In this document: piece by piece, positions 53,241 to 62,620 of the stretch
Position numbering within the stretch: the stretch's first letter is position 1
Layout: each line of letters begins with the position of its first letter
Assembly: GCA_048594375.1 (NCBI GenBank)
Contig: JBMDXK010000018.1
Span: 186,001-250,000 of the forward strand
DNA from: JBMDXK01 sp048594375
GTDB lineage: Bacteria; Pseudomonadota; Alphaproteobacteria; Rhizobiales; Methylopilaceae
Direction: 5' to 3'
DNA length: 64,000 nt
Notes under the pieces: generated by a model
What the model was told of the DNA's origin: nothing
Databases searched by the model: none
What the model saw: only the letters and a program-made list of their open reading frames with translations
Made by a program: the position numbers and the translations under genes

Positions 53241-54167
53241 TCATCTCGCCGGGTTCATCACATCAACCTCATGTTTTTGGAAGAATATTTCTGCGTTGAT
53301 ATCAATTTTTCCTCTGGAGATTGCAGCAAGGTCAAGGGTTCCTTTTTGAGATTCTTTAAGCATATCGAATGCCATTTCTAAATACGCTTCACCTTGGTCA
53401 AGTGGCATGGTCAAGCTACCGCGCTGGATAGGGTATCCCAATGTATTCCAGCCTTGATGCAGCTGCTTGAGCAGCTCTCGTTTCGTCAATTTTTCATAGC
53501 CAAATTGTTTCATTATAATGCTGGTATCGTCTTTGGGCAGCATCCGCTCAGGAATAGCTTTTGCCATGAGATGAAACATTAAAAGTGCGGAACCCTCTGT
53601 TTCAGGTCGAATTCTCCTGTCCAAGACATCCTGCATGAGCAAAAGATCGCATATTTTGCAAAATACCTGATATTTTTTCAAATCCTCCTTATCCATAGGG
53701 CCGTTGATATGCACGTCTCCTTCCACGGTAAAAATGATATCATCGGGGTGGGGCAATGGATCAACAAGGCCAATGCCGTCCTTTTTCGCCTTATCCATGA
53801 GCGCTCTGGTTTTTCTGACGTACTTTCTCCAAAATTCAGTGTTTTCAGCTTTTCTCGCGGCTTGTTGTTCTTCGGCCGCTTCAATCCGTGCTAATAAATG
53901 TTTTTGCGCGTGCACATTTCCTTTTAAAGCGCGCTCAGTGAGAGAACAAATGACCGCATTTTTAATGCTTATTTGGCGTATACCTGTTTGATCTTTAACT
54001 GATATCACGCGCTCCATTTCACGAAGCAACAGGGCATTCACATCATCATTATGATCGTATTGTCGGGGACGACCTTTTAAATTGCCCGATATCCCTTTCT
54101 TAAACTGTGTGTTTTGGGGCGGTCGCTTATAGCCAACAGGATAATTATTGTAATCATCGTCACTCAT
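53241..54167 (-). CDS. DUF5681-type protein (element 2)
   Basis: A 308-residue protein. The N-terminus has the DUF5681 pattern: NNYPVGYKRPPQNTQFKKGI followed by SGNLKGRPRQYD. The rest is helical and charged (IEAAEEQQAARKAENTEFWR). The start overlaps the methyltransferase stop by 4 nt. It is longer than its element 1 counterparts. No enzymatic motif. The conserved pairing with the ParB-methyltransferase suggests a joint role. Confidence 0.8.
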   Translation of the reverse strand: MSDDDYNNYPVGYKRPPQNTQFKKGISGNLKGRPRQYDHNDDVNALLLREMERVISVKDQTGIRQISIKNAVICSLTERALKGNVHAQKHLLARIEAAEEQQAARKAENTEFWRKYVRKTRALMDKAKKDGIGLVDPLPHPDDIIFTVEGDVHINGPMDKEDLKKYQVFCKICDLLLMQDVLDRRIRPETEGSALLMFHLMAKAIPERMLPKDDTSIIMKQFGYEKLTKRELLKQLHQGWNTLGYPIQRGSLTMPLDQGEAYLEMAFDMLKESQKGTLDLAAISRGKIDINAEIFFQKHEVDVMNPAR

Positions 54168-55564
54168 GGCTGGACCTTCCTAAGTGACGGTTTAATGTTA
54201 CGTTTAATTTTGCGTTGTGGAAGCTGTGCTAAGTCAGTGGTCTCAGGTGTTTCGAGGAGCCGCGCTTCTGCTACTGTTTCAAAGCTATCGTTACTTCCCA
54301 ACAAAGTAGCCGTTTTGCCGGTGTAGCGCTGCCAGCGATCAATGATGGTGTCGCAATACGAAGGGTCATATTCGATTAGCCGCGCGATGCGGCCGCAACT
54401 TTCTGCTGCAATCAGTGTGGAGCCTGATCCACCAAAGATATCAAGCACAATTTCTCCTCTACGGCTGCAATCTTGTAATGCATCTGCCACTAATTTAACG
54501 GGCTTTACCGTGGGATGCATCCCCAACTCTTCTTGCCGCTCGGTGCTCAAGGTGTTGACACCCGCGTAATCCCACACATTGGTGCGATAACGTCCAGTAT
54601 CGCCTAATCCGAAAGTGTTCGTATGAGGGGCTGTTCCAATTTTATAGACAAACACCAGCTCGTGCTTGGAACGGTAAAACGTTCCCATCCCGCCATTGGT
54701 CTTGTTCCAGACGCAAAGGTTCTTCAGTTCTGTAAAGGCTTGTTCCCCGGCCTCCAGCAGTTCTTGCATGTGCCGCCAATCCATGCACACAAACGCAATT
54801 GCGCCGTCCTTGCAGGCCGAAGCCGCATTACCCAAAGTTAATGTGAGAAACCGCGTAAACTCTTCACGGCTCATCTCTCCGGAGGCAAATGCAAATTCTC
54901 GGTGGGTTACAGCTCCAAGACCACTGACATGTCCTTGAATGGGTACATTATAGGGAGGGTCAGTAAAGAGAAGGGCAGCTTGTTCATTCTCCATCAGCAG
55001 CGATATATTCTCGAGGTTTTGAGAATCTCCGCATAAAATACGGTGGCGGCCCAACGCCCAAATATCACCGTGTCGAGTAACTGCAGCTCCACTGCGTTCA
55101 GGGATTTCGTCCGCTAAAATATCTGTAGCAGTTTGCGATGCTTCCTGCGCAGTTAAAATCGTGAAGTCGATTTCCGCATCTGAAAATCCAGTAAAGGACA
55201 AATCAAAGTTCAATTCTGAAAGCGCCTGAAACTCCAACGCCAAGATTTCTGTATCCCAACCCGCATTGAGGGCGAGCTTGTTGTCTGCCAGAACATAAGC
55301 CCGCCGCTCATCTTTTGACATGTGCGAGAGTTTTACGGTGGGCACCTCAGGTATGCCCAGCATCTTGGCCGCCAGCACACGGCCATGGCCTGCGATAATT
55401 TCATCATCATCACTGATGAGCACCGGATTGGTAAAGCCAAACCGCTCAATGCTGCGGGCGATCTGTTGGATTTGTTTTTTGGAATGCGTGCGCGCGTTTT
55501 TCGGATAAGGGCGCAGATTTAAAACAGAGAGCATTTCAATTTGAGGATATTCTGGAACTGTCAT
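54164..55564 (-). CDS. ParB-domain DNA methyltransferase (element 2)
   Basis: A 466-residue homologue of the protein at 15686. ParB-like part: PKNARTHSKKQIQQIARSIE, FGFTNPVLISDDDEIIAGHG, RVLAAKMLGIPEVPTVKLSH. Methyltransferase: DPPY at 202-205 and IFGGSGSTLIAAESCGR near residues 386-402. Orientation relative to its recombinase is inverted compared with element 1. It is divergent from the DUF2924-recombinase pair, with a palindrome-bearing 394-nt gap between. The target sequence is unknown. Confidence 0.92.
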   Translation of the reverse strand: MTVPEYPQIEMLSVLNLRPYPKNARTHSKKQIQQIARSIERFGFTNPVLISDDDEIIAGHGRVLAAKMLGIPEVPTVKLSHMSKDERRAYVLADNKLALNAGWDTEILALEFQALSELNFDLSFTGFSDAEIDFTILTAQEASQTATDILADEIPERSGAAVTRHGDIWALGRHRILCGDSQNLENISLLMENEQAALLFTDPPYNVPIQGHVSGLGAVTHREFAFASGEMSREEFTRFLTLTLGNAASACKDGAIAFVCMDWRHMQELLEAGEQAFTELKNLCVWNKTNGGMGTFYRSKHELVFVYKIGTAPHTNTFGLGDTGRYRTNVWDYAGVNTLSTERQEELGMHPTVKPVKLVADALQDCSRRGEIVLDIFGGSGSTLIAAESCGRIARLIEYDPSYCDTIIDRWQRYTGKTATLLGSNDSFETVAEARLLETPETTDLAQLPQRKIKRNIKPSLRKVQP

Positions 55565-55958
55565 TACGCTGCTCTTTCTTTAAGAAAACAACCTCTGAAT
55601 AGCTATTGTAGCAACTCAAACCTTGGATAAATCAAGAGGGGGTATTGAGAGCCTCAACGCAGAATTCGAGTGAAATACGGGCAAAAATAGACCCGAGCGT
55701 TCAACAGCCGTTTAATGACCGTTTAACGGCCGTTAAATGAATTTTGATGCCAGAATGGGAGCGTGTTGCAGTGAAATAAATATTTTCAGACAAAGATAAT
55801 TTTTGGCCAAAAATAGCCTTGGAATGCATTTTATGAAGCTGTTTATGCAAAAAGCGCACACGAATCATTCTCGCACATTTGTCTTGATACATCACCCAAA
55901 CGAAGCATTGCTGTGCTCCTGTTCAATAACGACCACAGTGCAATGAGAGGGGATTGCG
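55565..55958. other. divergent control region of element 2
   Basis: No gene. It holds a 16-nt palindrome at 55722-55737 with two flanking copies of CCGTTTAA, a TTGAG-AGC-CTCAA hairpin near 55644, and CATTGC...GCAATG arms just before the DUF2924 start (about 55914-55943). Promoters for both directions must lie here. Confidence 0.6.
55706..55738. promoter_or_regulatory. palindrome with flanking half-sites
   Basis: TTTAACGGCCGTTAAA (55722-55737) is a perfect 16-nt palindrome; immediately left are GCCGTTTAA and ACCGTTTAA half-sites. In the divergent gap between methyltransferase and recombinase genes, it suits an operator for both or a recombinase accessory site. Confidence 0.5.
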
Positions 55959-56453
55959 ATGCGCATGAACGCACCAGACAGGGATGACTTTAAGGCTTTG
56001 AATGATCTGTCATTGACGGATCTGCGTGCAGAGTGGGAGAGACTGAGCCTGCATCCTGCACCGCGTGCCTTCCGGCAGGCAATGCTGGCGGATGCACTCA
56101 GCTATGAACAGCAGGTGCAGCGGTATGGTGGGTTGTCCTTATCCGTAAAGCGTCGGTTGCGTGCACTGGCAGAGGCTGCACGCAATGAACGGTTCGATCA
56201 GGCACTCGGCTGCTCTTCGCTCAAACCCGGCACGGTGCTGATCCGTGAATGGAAGGGGCAAACGCAGCGGGTTGTGGTTGAAGGCAAGGTCTTTATGTGG
56301 AACGGAGCAACATACCGCTCTTTGTCCACCATCGCCAAAGCCGTTACCGGCACGCAGTGGAATGGCTGGTTGTTCTTTGGCGTTAAAAAGCCGCCAGCCC
56401 GCAACAAGAACGCACAAAAACCAAGCTGGGCTCATGATGAGTGCACGGCATGA
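55959..56453 (+). CDS. DUF2924 protein (element 2)
   Basis: A 164-residue protein of the DUF2924 family: LSLTDLRAEWERLSLHPAPR at the N-terminus, LKPGTVLIREWKGQTQRVVV and TYRSLSTIAKAVTGTQWNGW then LFFGVKKP at the C-terminus. The N-terminal part is the canonical family start that is reduced in the element 1 copy. GAGAGGGG lies 7 nt before the ATG. The stop overlaps the recombinase start (ATGA). Confidence 0.88.
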   Translation: MRMNAPDRDDFKALNDLSLTDLRAEWERLSLHPAPRAFRQAMLADALSYEQQVQRYGGLSLSVKRRLRALAEAARNERFDQALGCSSLKPGTVLIREWKGQTQRVVVEGKVFMWNGATYRSLSTIAKAVTGTQWNGWLFFGVKKPPARNKNAQKPSWAHDECTA

Positions 56454-58105
56454 GCATGCACACACCAAAGATACTGCGCTGCGCGATTTATACCCGAAAG
56501 AGTTCAGAAGAGGGCTTGGAGCAGGATTTTAATTCATTGCATGCCCAGCGCGAAGCCTGCGAGGCTTATGTGCTGTCGCAGCGTCATGAAGGTTGGCAGC
56601 TTGTGCCGGAAGTCTTTGATGATGGCGGGTGCTCCGGTGGCACCATGGACAGGCCTGCACTCAAGCGACTGTTGACCGCCATTGATACAGGGCGGGTTGA
56701 TGTGGTGGTTGTCTATAAGGTCGATCGGCTCACGCGGTCTTTGATGGACTTTGCGCAGATTGTTGCGCGGTTTGATGCCCAGAGTGTCTCGTTTGTTTCT
56801 GTCACCCAATCGTTCAACACCACATCCAGCATGGGACGGCTGACCCTTAATGTCCTGCTGTCCTTTGCGCAGTTTGAGCGTGAGGTGACCGGCGAGCGTA
56901 TCCGCGACAAGATCGCGGCTTCCAAAAAGAAAGGATTATGGATGGGCGGCTATGTGCCCATGGGCTATGCCGCAGAGGGGCGCACCTTGGTGCCGGTTGA
57001 AGAAGATGCCAAGATCATTCGCCAAATTTTTGAACGCTTCCGACTATTAAAGAGCATTCAACTTCTTCAGCTTGAACTGGATAGGGACGGCATTGTCACC
57101 CGTGTGTATCACGCTGCAAGCCAGCGCATTAGCGGCAACAAGCCGTTTAGCGAAGGGCATTTGCGCACCATTCTCACCAATCCGATTTATAAAGGCATAA
57201 TTAAGCATAAAGGCATTCTGTATACGGGACAGCATCCCGCCCTGATTGAGGATGCTTTGTTTGAGGCCGTGCAGCAGATATTGTTTGAGAATGGCATGAC
57301 GCACCGCGTTAAAACCAACGCCAAGCATGCCAATATGCTCTCGGGTCTTCTTTATACAGAAACAGGTGATCGGCTTGTAGCGACGCATGCCAACAAGCGC
57401 GGCAAGCGTTATAGGTATTACATTACAAAGCCTAGCGTGAAACCGCTATTCCGGATTGCCGCAACCGAACTTGAGGCACTGCTTATCAAAGGGTTGAGCG
57501 AGCATTTAAGCAGCCCTGTCTGGCTGACGCGGCTGTGTAATGACGGTATCGCACCCGATGCCATCACGACCCGCATGGAGCAGGCGCGTACAATCATCGC
57601 GGAACTTGCCCACACGGATCCGGTGCGGCAGCGCACGCAGGTGCATCTTGTGGTGCAAAAGCTCGTTCTTAACGAGAGCGAGATCAATGTTGAGCTTATT
57701 CCGTCGGCTTTAGGGGTGGAGCAACCGATCAAATTGGCGCTACCCATATTATCCTTGAACAAAGGACGGCAAAAGCATCTTCTCCTTGAAAACACAGCGC
57801 TACCCGAAACGCCGCTCGACAAGCCCTTGATTAAAGCTATCGCGCGTGCGGTCACGTGGTACGATGATCTCATCTCCGGACGAGTGAAAACGCTGCGCGA
57901 GATTGCAGAAGAGGAAAATGTAAGCGAACGCTATGTCAGCCAATTGCTGCGTCTTGCATTCCTCTCACCGCGTTTGATTGAACAAATCTTGGAGGGCACG
58001 ATCCGCTTGCCCATATCCAGCGCAACCATAGCCGCAGGTCAGCGCTTGCCGCGCGCATGGAAAGACCAACACGCTTGGGCACAACAAAGCATGATTGCCC
58101 GATAG
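56450..58105 (+). CDS. large serine recombinase, intact (element 2)
   Basis: A 551-residue site-specific recombinase. The N-terminal resolvase domain has CAIYTRKSSEEGLEQDFNSL with the catalytic serine near residue 18, VVYKVDRLTRSLMDF and LSFAQFEREVTGERIRDKI. The recombinase domain follows from GGYVPMGYAAEGR to about residue 330, and the C-terminus ends in an HTH-like part (LREIAEEENVSERYVSQLLR). The cysteine pairs of a zinc ribbon are missing. It lies 365 nt from the tRNA-Ser gene and is the likely integrase of element 2 and perhaps the whole island. The start is ATG 56450, overlapping DUF2924. Confidence 0.92.
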   Translation: MSMHTPKILRCAIYTRKSSEEGLEQDFNSLHAQREACEAYVLSQRHEGWQLVPEVFDDGGCSGGTMDRPALKRLLTAIDTGRVDVVVVYKVDRLTRSLMDFAQIVARFDAQSVSFVSVTQSFNTTSSMGRLTLNVLLSFAQFEREVTGERIRDKIAASKKKGLWMGGYVPMGYAAEGRTLVPVEEDAKIIRQIFERFRLLKSIQLLQLELDRDGIVTRVYHAASQRISGNKPFSEGHLRTILTNPIYKGIIKHKGILYTGQHPALIEDALFEAVQQILFENGMTHRVKTNAKHANMLSGLLYTETGDRLVATHANKRGKRYRYYITKPSVKPLFRIAATELEALLIKGLSEHLSSPVWLTRLCNDGIAPDAITTRMEQARTIIAELAHTDPVRQRTQVHLVVQKLVLNESEINVELIPSALGVEQPIKLALPILSLNKGRQKHLLLENTALPETPLDKPLIKAIARAVTWYDDLISGRVKTLREIAEEENVSERYVSQLLRLAFLSPRLIEQILEGTIRLPISSATIAAGQRLPRAWKDQHAWAQQSMIAR

Positions 58106-58143
58106 CCAAGGGCATAAATCAGCATAAACAAAAAAAGAAAATC

Positions 58144-58169
58144 AACAGGCCATAAGGCCTGTTTTTATT
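58144..58169 (+). terminator. rho-independent terminator after the recombinase
   Basis: AACAGGCC-ATAA-GGCCTGTTTTTATTT is a perfect GC stem with a U-run, 40 nt after the recombinase stop. A second hairpin CTCTGC-CTTTA-GCAGAG follows at about 58175-58191. Confidence 0.9.
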
Positions 58170-58280
58170 TATCGCTCTGCCTTTAGCAGAGAAGGTTTTT
58201 GCTCAAGGGAAAATCAATTGCACCCGGATAATCCATCACATGCAGAAAGCTGTTTATCTAGAAAACCCAAAAATTAGATC

Positions 58281-58560
<280 letters not shown>

Positions 58561-58678
58561 TTAGATATGGGCTGACTTATAGCGAACCCGAACAGAATTG
58601 CAAGCCTTCTTATGTGTTTGCTTATATTTCTCCCGTGAAGTTTTACAGATGGTCGTGAAAACAGCGACTATCAATGGT

Positions 58679-58706
58679 AAAAAGGCGACAAAAACAGTCG
58701 CTTTTT
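58679..58706. terminator. hairpin upstream of hisZ
   Basis: AGGCGAC-AAAAACA-GTCGCTTTTT flanked by A-runs and T-runs, able to act in either direction. Located between the tRNA-Ser promoter side and hisZ. Confidence 0.5.
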
Positions 58707-58759
58707 AAAAGGCAAGCTGTTAGAAAGGCCGCATCCAATGATGTGAGCTGTGCAGAACC

Positions 58760-59872
58760 ATGATTGCCCGATCTTCCTCCGATCCGATTGCAAATTTTAT
58801 CCCTTTGCTTGAAAAAGCAGGATACAGATTTGTAAGTCCGGCACTTTTACAACCCGCTGCCCCCTTCCTCGATCTTTCTGGCGAAGAATTGCGCAAAAGC
58901 ATGTATCTGACCCAAGATCAACAAGGCCATGAACTGTGCCTGCGGCCCGACCTCACCATTCCAGCAGCCCTGCATTACCTCAACGCAGGCTCCTCGAGCA
59001 AAGAAGAACGCTTCAGCTATCTGGGTCTGGTTTTTCGCGCGCAGACAGAAGAATGCCACGAGCGCCTGCAAGGCGGCTTTGAAAGCTTTGGCCATCCAAA
59101 TCGTGCGGCTGAAGACGCAGAAACATTGGCAAAAGCTCTGGATGCGCTCAGCCTATGGGGTGAAAAACAACCCGCCATCCGCATGGGCGACCTAGGATTT
59201 ATTGATTCGCTGCTGGAAGCACTGGAACTTACACCCGCATGGCGCCGCCGTATCCGTCGGGCTGCCGCCCAAGAGCGCGGACTTGACGCTGCTCTGGCCG
59301 CTCTTGCCAAACCGGATAAAAATAACGCCACCGAACGCGCCGCTTTTCTGGCAGCTCTGGGCGGTACAGAAACCGAAGCGGCAAAATCTGTGGTGGAAGA
59401 CCTGCTTTCTATCGCCGGTATCTCCCAAGTGGGGGGACGCTCTGCCGGTGATATTGCCGAACGCTTGCTGGAACAGGCACAGCTCAACATGGGCGCAAAA
59501 CTGCCCGAAAAAGCACACGCTATTCTCAGCCGCTACTTCAGCATTGCCAGCCCCTTACCAGAAGCCTTTACCAGCTTGCAAAAACTGGCACAAGATATGG
59601 ACGTGGATTTAAGCGCTGCTTTGGAGCAATTTGCCGAACGCTTGCGCGCCTTCAAATCCAAAAATATTGATCCACGCACAATTATGTTTGCTGCGCGTTT
59701 TGGGCGGCGTCTGGATTACTACACGGGATTTGTTTTTGAACTACACAACGAAACAACTGTTCTGGCCGGTGGTGGCCGATATGACACGTTGCTTTCCACA
59801 TTGGGCGCGCCTGAACCTATTCCCGCCGTGGGTTGCGCCATCTGGGTTGATCGGTTGCAGGGGAAAGTGTGA
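58760..59872 (+). CDS. hisZ: ATP phosphoribosyltransferase regulatory subunit HisZ
   Basis: HisZ is a HisRS-like paralogue without synthetase activity that activates HisG in the first step of histidine synthesis. The 370-residue protein has the class II-like LRPDLTIPAALHYL (motif 2 region), FSYLGLVFRAQTEECHERLQ and, near the end, RLDYYTGFVFELHN and LAGGGRYDTLLSTLGAP. It overlaps hisG by 1-4 nt. It is the first backbone gene on the right of the tRNA. Confidence 0.95.
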   Translation: MIARSSSDPIANFIPLLEKAGYRFVSPALLQPAAPFLDLSGEELRKSMYLTQDQQGHELCLRPDLTIPAALHYLNAGSSSKEERFSYLGLVFRAQTEECHERLQGGFESFGHPNRAAEDAETLAKALDALSLWGEKQPAIRMGDLGFIDSLLEALELTPAWRRRIRRAAAQERGLDAALAALAKPDKNNATERAAFLAALGGTETEAAKSVVEDLLSIAGISQVGGRSAGDIAERLLEQAQLNMGAKLPEKAHAILSRYFSIASPLPEAFTSLQKLAQDMDVDLSAALEQFAERLRAFKSKNIDPRTIMFAARFGRRLDYYTGFVFELHNETTVLAGGGRYDTLLSTLGAPEPIPAVGCAIWVDRLQGKV

Positions 59873-60861
59873 TGTCTGATTCTGCCTTATTGCTTGCGGT
59901 GCCTTCCAAGGGGCGCCTTCAGGAAAATGCCCTCGCGTTCTTTGCACAAGCAGGTTTAAGCCTTGTACAGCCGCGCGGCGCACGCGATTATCGCGGCTCT
60001 ATTTCAACAGTGCCAGAAGCTGAAATTTTATTCCTCTCCGCTTCTGAAATCGCCAAAGAACTGGGCGCTGGCCGTGTGCATCTCGGCATTACCGGCGAAG
60101 ATCTGGTGCGCGAACAGATACCGGACGCTGATCGGCATGTGACGCTGCTGGAACCTTTACGGTTTGGCTCCGCAACGGTGGTTGTGGCTGTTCCTCAGGC
60201 CTGGATTGATGTCAGCACCATGGCTGATCTGGATGATGTGGCCACACATATGCGGCTCAAACACGGCCGTCCCCTGCGGGTGGCCACAAAATATATTTCC
60301 CTGACCCGTCAGTTTTTCACCAAACATGCCATTGCCGATTACCGTATTGTGGAAAGTCTGGGCGCAACCGAAGGCGCACCCGCTTCTGGCGTTGCCGATG
60401 TGATTGTTGACATTACCACCTCCGGCGCAACACTCGCTGCAAACGCATTGAAAGTGCTTGATGACGGTGTGATGCTCCGCAGCCAGGCCAATCTGGTAGC
60501 CGCGCACAACGCACAATGGAACGATGCCGCTTATGCTGCGGCCAGCACAATTCTGGCGCGCCTTGGCGCAACCGCGCAAGCCCGTAATATCAAAGAGCTT
60601 CACGCTTTGCCACGGGGAAACCGCACCAAACTTGCCGCGGAAGCCGCTGCCAGCTTTGGTGCAACTACGCCCTTCGGCATTCCAGCGGAAGGCCCTCTGG
60701 TATTGCATGTTCCCGTTCACAGCACCTACGCCGCGGCAGACTGGCTCATGAAAAACGGGGCAGAAACCGTAACTGTCAATACGTTTGACGATGTGTTTGA
60801 AGCCCGCAATCCGCTCTATGCGCGGCTTGTGGAATGCCTTGGGCAATCACAGAAAGCCTAA
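59872..60861 (+). CDS. hisG: ATP phosphoribosyltransferase HisG
   Basis: HisG condenses ATP and PRPP to phosphoribosyl-ATP. Motifs: LLLAVPSKGRLQENAL at the N-terminus and the PRPP-binding GVADVIVDITTSGATLAANAL. At 329 residues it is longer than the ~220-residue short form that needs HisZ and includes a C-terminal domain (VLHVPVHSTYAAADWLMKNG) resembling the regulatory part of long HisG. The start is ATG 59872, with AGGGG about 9 nt upstream. Having HisZ and a long-type tail together is worth noting but occurs in other alphaproteobacteria. Confidence 0.93.
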   Translation: MSDSALLLAVPSKGRLQENALAFFAQAGLSLVQPRGARDYRGSISTVPEAEILFLSASEIAKELGAGRVHLGITGEDLVREQIPDADRHVTLLEPLRFGSATVVVAVPQAWIDVSTMADLDDVATHMRLKHGRPLRVATKYISLTRQFFTKHAIADYRIVESLGATEGAPASGVADVIVDITTSGATLAANALKVLDDGVMLRSQANLVAAHNAQWNDAAYAAASTILARLGATAQARNIKELHALPRGNRTKLAAEAAASFGATTPFGIPAEGPLVLHVPVHSTYAAADWLMKNGAETVTVNTFDDVFEARNPLYARLVECLGQSQKA

Positions 60862-60878
60862 AAGCACATACGCTCTTT

Positions 60879-61661
60879 TTATTCTGGAATGTTTGCCACG
60901 TCGGCGGTTTGCCAATTGATATGCTGACCGCCATCCACCGCTATCATTTGCCCCGTGATACTGGTGTTTTCTATGAGAAACAACGCTGTACGGGTAATGT
61001 CATCAACACACGATCCATGCTGCAGCGGCAACGTCTGGCATTGTGCCAGAAAATCATTTTCCGTCTGGCGGGTGTTGGCAAGTGTGGGGCCGGGCCCAAT
61101 ACCTACCACACGAATCCGCGGCGCCAGTGCTTGTGCAAGCGTGGTGGTGGCGGTGTACAATGCCGCTTTTGAAAGTGTGTAAGACATGAATTGCGGGGTG
61201 AGTTTTAACACCCGCTGATCCACAAGATTGAGAATAACGCCCTGGGCTTGCGCAGGCAGTTGCTCGGCAAAAGCCTGCGCCAGAAACACCGGCGCGCGCA
61301 GGTTAATGTTGAAATGCTGATCCCACAACACAGGCTCAAGGGTGCCAACCCCATCCGGCTCAAACAATGAGGCATTGTTGACCAGCACGCCAAGAGTTCC
61401 AAGCTGCTGATTGGCCTGTTCCACAAGCGTGATACCGCAATGCGCATCGTTGAGATCACCTTCAACCACGCACGCAGTACCGCCTTTGTTTCTAATTGCA
61501 TCCTGAAGACCGCGCGCCTCTTGCACAGAATGGTGCGCATGAATGGCAACCGCATATCCCGCATCCACCAAGGCCAAAGACAGCGCACGACCAATGCGCT
61601 TTGCACCGCCTGTAACAAGCGCTGTTTTGGGAACCGCTTGTGATGCTTCCGCTACCGCCAT
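60879..61661 (-). CDS. short-chain dehydrogenase, FolM/pteridine reductase-like
   Basis: A 260-residue SDR: cofactor motif TGGAKRIGRAL (TGxxxRIG type of pteridine reductases), NNAS, and catalytic YTLSKAAL. The TGG(A)KRIGRA pattern favours an NADPH pteridine or dihydromonapterin reductase (FolM/PTR1-like), which fits the nearby folD, but substrate is not proved. The start is ATG 61661, which overlaps the upstream stop as TAATG; a longer frame to 61742 lies inside that gene. Confidence 0.85.
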   Translation of the reverse strand: MAVAEASQAVPKTALVTGGAKRIGRALSLALVDAGYAVAIHAHHSVQEARGLQDAIRNKGGTACVVEGDLNDAHCGITLVEQANQQLGTLGVLVNNASLFEPDGVGTLEPVLWDQHFNINLRAPVFLAQAFAEQLPAQAQGVILNLVDQRVLKLTPQFMSYTLSKAALYTATTTLAQALAPRIRVVGIGPGPTLANTRQTENDFLAQCQTLPLQHGSCVDDITRTALFLIENTSITGQMIAVDGGQHINWQTADVANIPE

Positions 61662-62413
61662 TACTGTGCCGCTGTTGAATTGCTGGAAAAATTCCGCAAA
61701 AATGGAATATTTCCAATCATGGAATTTACCCCATCCTGCCAACGGGAGACGCGAGCAAGCTCATCATCAATTGCAGCATTGGTCTGTTGCAGTGTTTCAT
61801 CATCCTTTTGCCAAATGGGCATTACCTTCAACAACAACAAAACCAAACCTTGAGCGCGGGCATGTCCTTTCACGCCGGTCTCCTCATACCCTGCACCGGC
61901 CAGTATCCACTGAGCAGAGTTAAGCAGCACCTTGTTCCACGCCCAGGCGCTGGAAGGATCTGTGAGCAGAGATGACCGAAAACGCACCAGCGCCTGTTGA
62001 TACGGATACAGCAAACGGAACCGGGTTTTGAGAATGCGCGCCAGTTTATCCTGCGCCGTATCGGTTACTGGCAAAGGCTGCCCTCTTTCTGGCTGTTCTT
62101 TTAGGGTAGCCACATCAATCCGGCGGGCAAATGCCGCCATAATCGCTCCTTTAGAAGGGAAAAATCCGCGCAGATCAGGCAAGGTCATGCCCGATTCCGT
62201 GGCAATGGCTGGCAAGGTAATGGCATTCCATTCCGTATGCGCAAGCAGCCTTAACAAAGCATCGATCACCCGGTCTTGCGGCGAGAGATTGGCAGCAGAA
62301 TCCGCATGGGATTTCTGCTCGGCGGCGGTATTCATCGTTTCCGCGGTAGTGCCTGAATCTGTTGAAGATGCCGTTTTCCGGCGGACGTTTTTTTTAAGCG
62401 TGCTTTCCGTCAT
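61661..62413 (-). CDS. TetR-fold protein, COQ9-like or TetR regulator
   Basis: A 250-residue protein. The first 70 residues are polar and probably disordered. Then comes a TetR-type HTH (DRVIDALLRLLAHTEWNAIT, LPAIATESGMTLPDLRGFFP, SKGAIMAAFARRID) and a helical C-terminal domain (WAWNKVLLNSAQWILAGAGY). COQ9, the ubiquinone-biosynthesis lipid-binding protein, has this same fold, so DNA binding is not certain. It is co-transcribed with the SDR (TAATG). Confidence 0.6.
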   Translation of the reverse strand: MTESTLKKNVRRKTASSTDSGTTAETMNTAAEQKSHADSAANLSPQDRVIDALLRLLAHTEWNAITLPAIATESGMTLPDLRGFFPSKGAIMAAFARRIDVATLKEQPERGQPLPVTDTAQDKLARILKTRFRLLYPYQQALVRFRSSLLTDPSSAWAWNKVLLNSAQWILAGAGYEETGVKGHARAQGLVLLLLKVMPIWQKDDETLQQTNAAIDDELARVSRWQDGVNSMIGNIPFLRNFSSNSTAAQ

Positions 62414-62620
62414 TCCGAAATTTCCTTTTCCATTGTTCCGCTACCGCGAAAGCTGCGGTTCAATCCCTTGACAGCAGCATTGAACCGAAACCCGCGGGAA
62501 ACACACAAACGTGAGAACGCAACGCCGCACTTATTCTGCTGTGCCTAGCGCTGCCAGCGAACGCCCTTCTGTTAACATGGGAGCGTCAAACGAAAATGTC
62601 CAGTCTGTGGAAAATATGGT

